A stretch of 34,572 bases of DNA from the NCBI GenBank assembly GCA_021199295.1, contig JAJQII010000069.1, positions 1-34,572 of the forward strand, in the 5' to 3' direction. A model generated the notes under the pieces. The model was not told the origin of the DNA, ran no database searches, and saw nothing but the letters and a program-made list of their open reading frames with translations. Positions within the stretch are counted from its first letter, which is position 1. Each line of letters starts with the position of its first letter. The stretch comes from Clostridia bacterium (lineage in GTDB: Bacteria > Bacillota > Clostridia > Christensenellales > Borkfalkiaceae). Shown here piece by piece: positions 27,074 to 34,572 of this stretch. The translations under genes were made by a program, and so were the position numbers.

Positions 27074-27727
27074 TTATTTCACCGCCTTGTTCATTACTAT
27101 TATCTGTGTTGTATCGCCGCCGAGGTCTTCGCGCGAAAACTCCAATTCGGGATCATCCGAAAAAAGCACGTCTTCGCCGTCGAAAAGATCGGTAAATTCT
27201 TCTACCCTGTCTATATCGAGCTTTATGTTTTTTGTCCGGTAGTGCATAGGTATTACTATGTCGGGCATTATCCTGTCTACATATTCCTTTGCCTGCTCGG
27301 CATCTATCGTATAGTTGCCGCCCACGGGAATAAGCAAAACGTTTACGGGAAGAAGAGCTTCTATAAGCTGGGTTGAGCATTCCTCGCCGAGATCGCCGAG
27401 GTGGCATACCTCTATGCCGTCCATGCTGAACTTGAATATAATATTTTCTCCCCTGAGCTTACCGTTTTCGCCGTCGTGGAAACTTTTTATAGAATTTATT
27501 TCTACCCCGGGGAGGTCGTAATTGCCCTCTTTATCGATAACAACGGGGTTACCGTCAACCTTTTCCACCGCGTCATGATCGTAATGGTGATGGGAAACGG
27601 TTACAGCGTCTGCCGAGACTTCGGGCATGGTACAGCCGATGGCGTCGCTGTAAGGGTCGGTTACTACCGTAGTACCCGTGCTTTCAGTAAGCATAAAAGC
27701 GGAGTGTCCTAAATATTTTATTTTCAT
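27074..27727 (-). CDS. MBL-fold metal-dependent hydrolase (UPF0173-like)
   Basis: IKYLGHSAFML, VSHHHYDHD, CHLGDLGEE, VLLIPVGGNYTIDAEQAKEYVDRIMPDIVIPMHYRT. Confidence 0.9.
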   Translation of the reverse strand: MKIKYLGHSAFMLTESTGTTVVTDPYSDAIGCTMPEVSADAVTVSHHHYDHDAVEKVDGNPVVIDKEGNYDLPGVEINSIKSFHDGENGKLRGENIIFKFSMDGIEVCHLGDLGEECSTQLIEALLPVNVLLIPVGGNYTIDAEQAKEYVDRIMPDIVIPMHYRTKNIKLDIDRVEEFTDLFDGEDVLFSDDPELEFSREDLGGDTTQIIVMNKAVK

Positions 27728-27778
27728 AAAAAAAGATTTTTCTCCTGTCCGTAAATATTTTATAAAAAATTATTTTGT

Positions 27779-28144
27779 TCAAATATAGCCGGCGGTAAGC
27801 GAAAGTTCAGTCACTTCGCCGCCATCGTAAATTATTTTAACGCTGCAGCCGCTTCCGGTAATAAAACTATCGGCACGTAGCACTTTTACCGTTTGGGTAA
27901 ATCACCGCCCGCCTTCGGTAAATATAAAATCGCATTTTTCGTAAGGTATAAATTTCACTGAATATGTAAAATTGCCTTTGCGGCACTGGGAAATACCAGT
28001 TTTATCAGAAATAAGCTCGCAAGCGTCGCCGTCTATATCGTAACGCAACACGAACCCGCCCTGTATTATGGAAAGGTCGCCCTTTTCCAGACAGGAAAAC
28101 CGTTCGCCGCCGCATTGCGAGCTTATCGAAATATTAACTTTCAT
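27779..28144 (-). pseudogene. DUF1934/YwiB-like ORF interrupted by an in-frame TGA (codon 81)
   Basis: 80 codons (MKVNISISSQ...FIFTEGGR), TGA at 27902-27904, then the same frame continues for 40 sense codons (FTQTVKVLRADSFITGSGCSVKIIYDGGEVTELSLTAGYI) to TGA at 27779-27781. The family assignment is tentative. Confidence 0.6.
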
Positions 28145-28154
28145 TATAAATAAA

Positions 28155-29021
28155 TTATTTAAGGTAAATAGTTCTTATACCGTCTTCCTCGCGGATATTG
28201 CTTAAACTGCAACGTTTCGCGCCGTCTTTAAGGAATTTTTCGAGTTTTGCTTTATCGCCCGATTTTATTAAACCGTCTACCGCGGTAAGGTTGGAGATAA
28301 GCTCGTTTATGCTTGCAGAAAGATTGTCGGCATTGCCGAGGTAGAGCTGAGACCATACGCTTTCGTCCACGCCGGCTATGCGAGTCATATCCTGGAAGCT
28401 GCCGCCCGTGAACGCCAGGCAGTTATTTATCGCGCCGTCTTTTACATAGCAGTTAGAGACGATATGCGCGAGCTGCGACGTGTAGGCAATCTTTTTGTCG
28501 TGCACTTCGGCAGAACATTCCACAATATATTTAAAGCCCATTTCTTCAGTTAAATGCTCCATAAGGTTGAGGGCAAGACGGGAAGTTTTGTGGGAAACGG
28601 TCAAAACCATACTTGCGTTGTCGAAGAGATCGGCGCACGCGTTTTTGATTGTGGAAACCTCTTTGCCTGCCATGGGATGAGCGCCGACGTAAAGGAAATC
28701 GCGGGGCGCTGAATACACGGCTTTTTCTATTTCGCGCTTTATGCCGCACACGTCGGCAACTATTGCCCCCCTTTTAAACCTGCGGTTTTGCATAAAATCT
28801 ATTGCAGCCGCGGGAGGCATAGCTACGAATACCACGTCAAATGCTGCCGTAGCGCCGTAAATATTGAAATCGGGCACGCCGTAATCGATTATATCGTTTT
28901 CTACAGCGTAATCCACTGCTTCGGGAGAACGGTTCATACCGTAAACTTCGTAACCCGCACGTTTTAATGCGAGGGCGATAGAGCCGCCTATAAGACCTAA
29001 ACCTGCTACACAAATTTTCAT
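28155..29021 (-). CDS. tyrA: Prephenate dehydrogenase
   Basis: MKICVAGLGLIGGSIALALKRAGYEVYGMNRS; VDVCGIKREIEKAV; YVGAHPMAGKEVSTIKNACADLFDNASMVLT. Confidence 0.92.
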   Translation of the reverse strand: MKICVAGLGLIGGSIALALKRAGYEVYGMNRSPEAVDYAVENDIIDYGVPDFNIYGATAAFDVVFVAMPPAAAIDFMQNRRFKRGAIVADVCGIKREIEKAVYSAPRDFLYVGAHPMAGKEVSTIKNACADLFDNASMVLTVSHKTSRLALNLMEHLTEEMGFKYIVECSAEVHDKKIAYTSQLAHIVSNCYVKDGAINNCLAFTGGSFQDMTRIAGVDESVWSQLYLGNADNLSASINELISNLTAVDGLIKSGDKAKLEKFLKDGAKRCSLSNIREEDGIRTIYLK

Positions 29022-29136
29022 AATAATACCGAGATAAATTTTTTATTTTTTACATTATAACATATAATTTTAAATTATTCAATTATTTTTATGATAATTT
29101 TTCAATATTTTTTAATTATTTTTGTAAAATTTTTAT

Positions 29137-29170
29137 AACGGCTTATCCGCAGCGTGGCGGATAAGCCGTT
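29137..29170 (-). terminator. Terminator downstream of proS
   Basis: Perfect 14-bp stem aacggcttatccgc/gcggataagccgtt, then (minus strand) ataaaaatttt. Confidence 0.75.
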
Positions 29171-29175
29171 TACTA

Positions 29176-30606
29176 TTAATAAGCCCTTGCAAAATATACA
29201 ACATGTTTTGCTTCGCGGCGGCAGACTATACATTCTTTTGCCGTTTCGCCTTCAGCAAATACACGAGCCGTTGCCGCAGTTTTTTCTTTGATTTTATCTT
29301 CGCATTCGCGGCAGCCGCACCAGCCAGCCTTTACAAAGTTGCCGCCTTCCACTCCCGCCAGAAGTTCTTCTACTGTGTCGACTGAAATTATTCTGCCGTC
29401 GCGGCGTTCGCGGGAGCTTACGAGCATTTCTTCCTGGACTTTGTCCAACAGCCCGTTTACGGTATCAACTATGCCTTCGAGCGGGTAAACATCTTTGCCG
29501 AGAGTATCGCGGCGGAAAATTACGGCGTTGCCTGCCTGTATGTCGCGAGGTCCTAACTCTATCCTTAAGGGCACACCCTTCATCTCCCATTCGTTGAATT
29601 TCCAGCCGGGACTGTTGTCTGAAGAGTCGAGCTTTACCCTTACGCCGGCTTTTTCAAGTCTGGTTTTAAGCTCTTCACACGCCTGCATAACGCCCTCTTT
29701 TTTAGCGGCTATGGGCACGATAACAACCTGTACGGGGGCAATTACAGGCGGAAGACACAAGCCCCTCTGGTCGCCGTGCGCCATGATTATAGCGCCTATC
29801 AGCCTTGTGGAAACGCCCCAGCTTGTAGTATAACCGTACTTCTGAGTGCCGTCTTTGTCGAGATATTTTATTTCGAAAGCCTTTGCGAAATTCTGCCCGA
29901 GGTAATGGGAAGTGCCCGCCTGGAGGCTCTTGCCGTCGTGCATCATAGCTTCCATTCCGTAGGTTGCAACAGCACCGGCAAACTTTTCCTTTTCGGTCTT
30001 TCTGCCGCAGATCACGGGGATTGCAAGGCAGCTTTCGGCAAATTCTTTATACACACCGAGCATCTGCTGCGTCTCCTGCATGGCTTCTTCTTCGGTAGCG
30101 TGCACGGTATGCCCTTCCTGCCATAAAAATTCGGATGTGCGCAAAAAGGGGCGCGTGGTCTTTTCCCAGCGCATTACGTTGCACCACTGGTTGATTTTTA
30201 TGGGAAGATCGCGGTAGGACTGCAACCATTTGGAATACATTGTGCCTATTATGGTTTCTGACGTGGGGCGTATCGCCAAAGGTTCGGCAAGTTCCTCGCC
30301 GCCCGCGTGCGTTACTACCGCAACTTCAGGGGCAAAACCCTCTACATGCTCCTTTTCCTTAGTAAAAAAGCTCATAGGAATAAGCAGGGGGAAATACGCG
30401 TTCTCGTGCCCTGTTTCGCGGAAACGCCTGTCAAGTTCACGCTGGATATTTTCCCATATGGCGTAACCGTAAGGGCGTATTACCATAGTGCCCTTTACAG
30501 GGCCGTAGTCCACGAGCCCCGTTTTTATAACCACGTCGGTGTACCATTGGGGGAAATCTTTTTCTATGTCGGCTATTTTATTTACGAACTGATTATCGTT
30601 TGCCAT
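29176..30606 (-). CDS. proS: Prolyl-tRNA synthetase (archaeal/eukaryotic-like form)
   Basis: DFPQWYTDVVIKTGLVDYGPVKGTMVIRPYGYAIWENIQ; RPTSETIIGTMYSKWL; RWEKTTRPFLRTSEFLWQEGHTVH. SD gaggagc before ATG at 30606. Confidence 0.96.
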   Translation of the reverse strand: MANDNQFVNKIADIEKDFPQWYTDVVIKTGLVDYGPVKGTMVIRPYGYAIWENIQRELDRRFRETGHENAYFPLLIPMSFFTKEKEHVEGFAPEVAVVTHAGGEELAEPLAIRPTSETIIGTMYSKWLQSYRDLPIKINQWCNVMRWEKTTRPFLRTSEFLWQEGHTVHATEEEAMQETQQMLGVYKEFAESCLAIPVICGRKTEKEKFAGAVATYGMEAMMHDGKSLQAGTSHYLGQNFAKAFEIKYLDKDGTQKYGYTTSWGVSTRLIGAIIMAHGDQRGLCLPPVIAPVQVVIVPIAAKKEGVMQACEELKTRLEKAGVRVKLDSSDNSPGWKFNEWEMKGVPLRIELGPRDIQAGNAVIFRRDTLGKDVYPLEGIVDTVNGLLDKVQEEMLVSSRERRDGRIISVDTVEELLAGVEGGNFVKAGWCGCRECEDKIKEKTAATARVFAEGETAKECIVCRREAKHVVYFARAY

Positions 30607-30787
30607 AAAGCTCCTCGGCTGCATTGCTGCAAATATTTTACTTACTGATAAATTATACCAATATCGCGGACAATAAGCAAACAAATTCCGAGGATTTACA
30701 AAAAATACTTAGCCTTTTGGGGTTTGCACAAAATTTTGTGGAACAAATTTTCAAAAACGCCAGAACAAAAAAATTCTCTTTAAACGC

Positions 30788-30816
30788 TTGTAATTAACGC
30801 GGTATTATTGTATAAT
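30788..30816 (+). promoter_or_regulatory. Promoter of the phosphohexomutase gene (TTGTAA-17-TATAAT), 10 nt from ATG
   Basis: TTGTAAttaacgcggtattattgTATAATgtaataagatATG; no SD. Confidence 0.75.
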
Positions 30817-30826
30817 GTAATAAGAT

Positions 30827-32317
30827 ATGTCATTTACAGATTTGAAAAAACTTAAAAGCGGTACTGACATACGCGGCGTTGCCTCGGCATGCTTCGGCGG
30901 CAAAGTTACGTTAGACGGGCAAACGGCAAGGATTTTCGGCAGGGCTTTTGTTAAATGGCTTTCAGAAAAGCTCGGCAGAACCAACCTTACGATAGCCGTA
31001 GGCAACGACAGCAGGATCAGCGCCGATGAATTATATAAAGGTTTAAGCAAGGGCATTACGGAAAGCGGCTGCGATGTTGTATACACGGGGCTGTCTTCCA
31101 CCCCCTCTATGTTTATACTGCTTAAAGAAAATTTCGGCTGCGACGCTTCGGTTATGATAACGGCATCGCATCTCCCCGCCGACAGGAACGGGCTCAAATT
31201 TTTTACCGAGAATGGCGGGCTTGGCTCTGAAGATATAGACGAGATTATTACATACGCTTTAAAAGGCGATTTTTTAAACGGCGAAGGCAAGGTAACATGC
31301 CGCGGGTTTATGGATGAATATTCGGCAATACTTGCGGCATATGTGCGCACCAATTGCAAAAAAGAGCATCCGCTTGAAGGCAAAAAAATTATAGTTGACG
31401 CCGGCAACGGCGCAGGCGGTTTTTTCGCTGAAAAAGTATTAAAACCGCTTGGCGCTGACACCCAAGGCAGCCTTTACCTTGAACCAGACGGGACTTTCCC
31501 CAACCATATACCCAACCCTGAAGACGGCACGGCGATAAGCAGCCTTCAAAGGGCTGTACTTGAAAATAACGCCGACCTTGGCATAATTTTTGATACCGAC
31601 GTGGACAGGGCTGCCGTGGTAGACGGCTTTGGGAACGAGATTAACCGCAACAGGCTTATAGCCCTTTTAAGCGCTATGCTTTTAAAGGAACGCGCGGGAA
31701 CTATAGTTACCGACTCGGTGACGAGCGACGGGCTGACGGAATTTATAGAGTCGCTCGGCGGCAGGCATTGCCGTTATATGCGCGGATACCGCAACGTTAT
31801 AGACAAGTGCATGGAGCTTAACGAAAGCGGAGAATTTTCTCCCCTCGCGGTGGAAACATCTGGGCACGCGGCTTTTAAAGAAAACTACTATCTTGACGAC
31901 GGGGCTTACCTTATTACAAGAATACTTGTCCTGCTTGCGGGGCAAACTAACGGCATAACCGAACTTATAAAGGATCTTAAAGAGCCTGCCGAAGCCGTTG
32001 AAATAAGGCTTCCGTTTAATGATTGCGACTTCCGCTCCAAGGGCGGGGAAATATTCGGAGCACTCGAAAAAGAGGCGCAGAACGCCATCGGCGTACACGT
32101 CGCCCCTGAAAATTACGAGGGCGTAAGGCTTTGCTTTGACAGAGAACACGGCGATGGCTGGGCGCTTGTAAGAATGAGCCTGCACGACCCCATCCTGCCA
32201 ATAAACGTAGAGAGCAATTCTGGGGGCGGCATTTTAAAGATAGTACCCTTCCTTTACAGGGTGCTTTCGGGATTTAGCTACCTTGATTGCAGCAAATTAG
32301 AAACTTATTTAAGATAA
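30827..32317 (+). CDS. Phosphoglucomutase/phosphomannomutase family protein
   Basis: SGTDIRGVA; MITASHLPADRNGLKFF phospho-Ser loop; IIFDTDVDRAAVVD metal site; VETSGHAAFKENYYLDDGAYL. Confidence 0.92.
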   Translation: MSFTDLKKLKSGTDIRGVASACFGGKVTLDGQTARIFGRAFVKWLSEKLGRTNLTIAVGNDSRISADELYKGLSKGITESGCDVVYTGLSSTPSMFILLKENFGCDASVMITASHLPADRNGLKFFTENGGLGSEDIDEIITYALKGDFLNGEGKVTCRGFMDEYSAILAAYVRTNCKKEHPLEGKKIIVDAGNGAGGFFAEKVLKPLGADTQGSLYLEPDGTFPNHIPNPEDGTAISSLQRAVLENNADLGIIFDTDVDRAAVVDGFGNEINRNRLIALLSAMLLKERAGTIVTDSVTSDGLTEFIESLGGRHCRYMRGYRNVIDKCMELNESGEFSPLAVETSGHAAFKENYYLDDGAYLITRILVLLAGQTNGITELIKDLKEPAEAVEIRLPFNDCDFRSKGGEIFGALEKEAQNAIGVHVAPENYEGVRLCFDREHGDGWALVRMSLHDPILPINVESNSGGGILKIVPFLYRVLSGFSYLDCSKLETYLR

Positions 32318-32367
32318 AAATTGGAATGGTATTCCATCAAATAAATTCAACAAAAAGGAGATTTATT

Positions 32368-34347
32368 ATGTCTGTTCAGCAGAAAAGCGTAGACACGATA
32401 AGGATTTTATCGACCGAGGCTATCCAAAAAGCCAAATCGGGACACCCCGGCATATGTATAGGCGCAGCGCCCATTGGTTATGAAGTTTTCAGCGACTTTT
32501 TAAGGTTCAGTTACAATAATCCTAAATGGGATAACCGCGACAGGTTTATTCTTTCGGCGGGCCACGGTTCAATGCTTTTGTACAGCCTTTTGCACTTGTT
32601 CGGCTACAACGTAAGCATGGACGATATAAAAAATTTCCGCCAGCTGGGTTCTATTACCCCCGGGCATCCCGAATACGGGAAGACAGACGGGGTTGAAACC
32701 TCTACAGGGCCTTTGGGCCAGGGGGTTGCAAACGCCGTGGGCTTTGCCATAGCGGAAGAACACCTTGCCGCCATATTCAACCGCCCCAACTACCCCGTGG
32801 TAGACCACTTTACCTACGTGCTTTGCGGCGACGGCTGCCTTGAAGAAGGCATAAGCTACGAAGCCTGCTCGCTTGCGGGTATGCAGAAACTCGGCAAACT
32901 CATACTTTTATACGACAGGAACAACATGTCGATAGAAGGCGATATCAACGCTACCTTTACCGAAGACACGGCAACAAGGTTTGCTGGTCAGGGCTGGCAG
33001 GTTATACGCGTAGACGACGCAAATAATCTGCTTAAACTGCGTGCCGCCATACAGCGTGCGCAAAGCGACCTTACCCGCCCTTCTATAATAATCTGCCAGA
33101 CGGTTATTGGCTATGGCTCTCCCCTTGCCAACTCGCCCGACGTACACGGTGCGCCTATGGGCGAAGAAAATCTGCAGAAGATGAAGGAGTTCTACAACTG
33201 GGCGGAAGAACCTTTCACCGTGCCCGAGGACGTAAAAAAGCATTGCCTTGATATTGCCGAGGACAAGCTGAAATACGAAAAAGAATGGAACAAGATGTTC
33301 GAGACGTACGAGGTTGCTTACCCCGAACTTGCCGAAAAATATAAAAAGTTTATGGCAGGATGCCGCCCCGACTTCAACAAAATCGAGGGAATGTTCGACT
33401 ACGGCAAGCCTGAAGCTACACGCGCCAGCGGCGGCACGATAATTAACAAACTTGCAAAAGTTATGCCCAACCTTATGTCGGGTTCTGCCGACCTTGCCCC
33501 CTCCACGAAAACTGAACTCAAGGGCGAAGGCTACTTCTCGCCTGAAAACAGGCTGGGAAGAAATATCCACTTCGGCATAAGGGAACACGCCATGGCTGCT
33601 ATATGCAACGGCATACAGTTACACGGCGGCTTGCAGATAGTATGCTCTACATTCTTCTCGTTCACCGACTATATGAAAGCCGGTATGAGAATGAGCGCTT
33701 TGATGAATATACCCGTTATATACATTATGACGCACGATTCTATAGGCGTAGGCGAAGACGGGCCTACACACCAGCCTGTGGAACAGCTTATATCGTTACG
33801 CTCTATTCCAAACATGAAAGTGTTCCGTCCCTGCGACGGCAAGGAAACGGCGGCTGCCTATATCTCGGCGCTCACGCAGAACTCCCCCACCGCTATTATT
33901 CTTACAAGGCAAAATCTGCCCCAGTATGAAGGTTCGGGACTTAAAGCGCTTACAGGCGGTTACATTTTACAGGACAGCAAGGGCAAGCCCGACGTTATAC
34001 TTATTGGCACTGGCTCTGAAGTGGAAATTTGCTCGGGTGCAAAAGAAATTCTTGAAGAAAAAGGCATTAAAACGCGTATTGTTTCTATGCCCTGCATGGA
34101 AGAATTTGAAAAGCAGACCAAGGAATATCAGGAACACGTATTACCCCCTGACGTTAAGGCAAGGGTGTGCGTAGAAGCTGCTTCACACTTTGCATGGTAT
34201 AAATATTGCGGCGACTGCGGAGAAGTTGTTGCAATGCACTCATTCGGTGTTTCAGGCCCGGCAAAAGAGTTGTTTAATTATTTTGGTTTCACCAAAGAAA
34301 ATATTGCAGAAAAAGCAATGCAGTCAATTGAAAAAGCTAAAAAATAA
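32368..34347 (+). CDS. tkt: Transketolase
   Basis: SAGHGSMLLYSLLHLFGY; STGPLGQGVANAVGFAIAE; CGDGCLEEGISYEA; THDSIGVGEDGPTHQPVEQL. SD aaaggag before ATG at 32368; the upstream ORF start at 32287 is rejected. Confidence 0.97.
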   Translation: MSVQQKSVDTIRILSTEAIQKAKSGHPGICIGAAPIGYEVFSDFLRFSYNNPKWDNRDRFILSAGHGSMLLYSLLHLFGYNVSMDDIKNFRQLGSITPGHPEYGKTDGVETSTGPLGQGVANAVGFAIAEEHLAAIFNRPNYPVVDHFTYVLCGDGCLEEGISYEACSLAGMQKLGKLILLYDRNNMSIEGDINATFTEDTATRFAGQGWQVIRVDDANNLLKLRAAIQRAQSDLTRPSIIICQTVIGYGSPLANSPDVHGAPMGEENLQKMKEFYNWAEEPFTVPEDVKKHCLDIAEDKLKYEKEWNKMFETYEVAYPELAEKYKKFMAGCRPDFNKIEGMFDYGKPEATRASGGTIINKLAKVMPNLMSGSADLAPSTKTELKGEGYFSPENRLGRNIHFGIREHAMAAICNGIQLHGGLQIVCSTFFSFTDYMKAGMRMSALMNIPVIYIMTHDSIGVGEDGPTHQPVEQLISLRSIPNMKVFRPCDGKETAAAYISALTQNSPTAIILTRQNLPQYEGSGLKALTGGYILQDSKGKPDVILIGTGSEVEICSGAKEILEEKGIKTRIVSMPCMEEFEKQTKEYQEHVLPPDVKARVCVEAASHFAWYKYCGDCGEVVAMHSFGVSGPAKELFNYFGFTKENIAEKAMQSIEKAKK

Positions 34348-34359
34348 AAATTTGCGATT

Positions 34360-34396
34360 AATAGCGGGGTTTTACAAAACCCCGCTATTATTGTAT
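34360..34396 (+). terminator. Rho-independent terminator after tkt
   Basis: aatagcggggtttt-ac-aaaaccccgctatt then attgtatttt. Confidence 0.88.
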
Positions 34397-34413
34397 TTTA
34401 CAGCAAAAAATGT

Positions 34414-34442
34414 TTGACATAATTTAGCTCTTTTGATAAAAT
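34414..34442 (+). promoter_or_regulatory. Strong sigmaA promoter reading out of the window (TTGACA-17-TAAAAT)
   Basis: TTGACAtaatttagctcttttgaTAAAAT; consensus -35 and ideal spacing. Confidence 0.75.
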
Positions 34443-34572
34443 AATTTACGTTGCTCAGTATTTTTGATATGAGTTAATTTAATGGAGAGAATTTAGAAGC
34501 GGTCGTTTCGTGGCGAGCTTGTAAGGAGCGTAGCGACAGAATAGCGTTTGTTCGCCTTTGGCGCAATCGCGT

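Noticed and set aside
27902-27904. TGA recoded as selenocysteine or Trp
   Set aside because: TGA acts as a stop elsewhere (rnfG, degV), Trp is encoded by TGG, and I see no SECIS-like hairpin directly downstream; a nonsense mutation or readthrough is simpler.
30805-31461. 218-aa antisense ORF over the phosphohexomutase start
   Set aside because: Ser/Pro-rich shadow frame of a conserved gene; no promoter/SD or recognisable family.
32287-32367. N-terminal extension of tkt in the ORF track (MQQIRNLFKIKIG...)
   Set aside because: A good SD (aaaggagattt) precedes ATG at 32368, where canonical transketolase homology begins.
32908-33588. 226-aa antisense ORF within tkt
   Set aside because: Opposite to strongly conserved transketolase motifs; composition is typical of a complementary-frame artefact.
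34440-34572. T-box leader or CRISPR repeat at the right edge
   Set aside because: The expected T-box core bulge is not visible and there is no regularly spaced repeat; too little sequence to call.
1-34572. CRISPR arrays, tRNAs, rRNAs, transposases, prophage genes
   Set aside because: No direct-repeat/spacer periodicity, cloverleaf sequences, integrase or transposase motifs were found in the reading; gene content is core-type.

Overview
The window looks like chromosomal DNA from a Firmicutes/Clostridia-type bacterium; this is inferred from protein families, and no database search was run. It is mostly housekeeping genes around one respiratory island. From left to right it holds a cell-wall amidase C-terminus, a THUMP/SAM rRNA methyltransferase, an M18 aminopeptidase, a Gx transporter, a complete Rnf operon (rnfCDGEAB), and a convergent NusG-II / ApbE / FMN-binding lipoprotein set. 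These are followed by a large MacB-like ABC transporter with an embedded IPT/TIG domain, a CmpB-type membrane protein, gltX, a ThrE-type exporter, a membrane-anchored XRE regulator, DegV and a DeoC-like protein. The last part carries rsfS, a NadD-YqeK fusion, an uncharacterised membrane protein, yhbY, obg, rho, a UPF0173-type MBL hydrolase, a DUF1934-like ORF split by an in-frame TGA, tyrA, proS, a phosphohexomutase and tkt. The observations most worth follow-up are: (1) about seven genes whose sigmaA -10 box lies only 6-10 nt upstream of ATG with no Shine-Dalgarno, suggesting frequent leaderless mRNAs; (2) a structured rnfC leader in which CCGCCTTT can pair with the SD AAAGGAGG in front of a TTG start; (3) a DeoC homologue with Arg in place of the Schiff-base Lys; (4) the TGA-interrupted DUF1934-like gene; (5) the TIG-domain ABC transporter; (6) the Rnf/flavinylation island with an extra SGAT lipoprotein; (7) a strong promoter driving an unexplained GC-structured sequence at the right edge.
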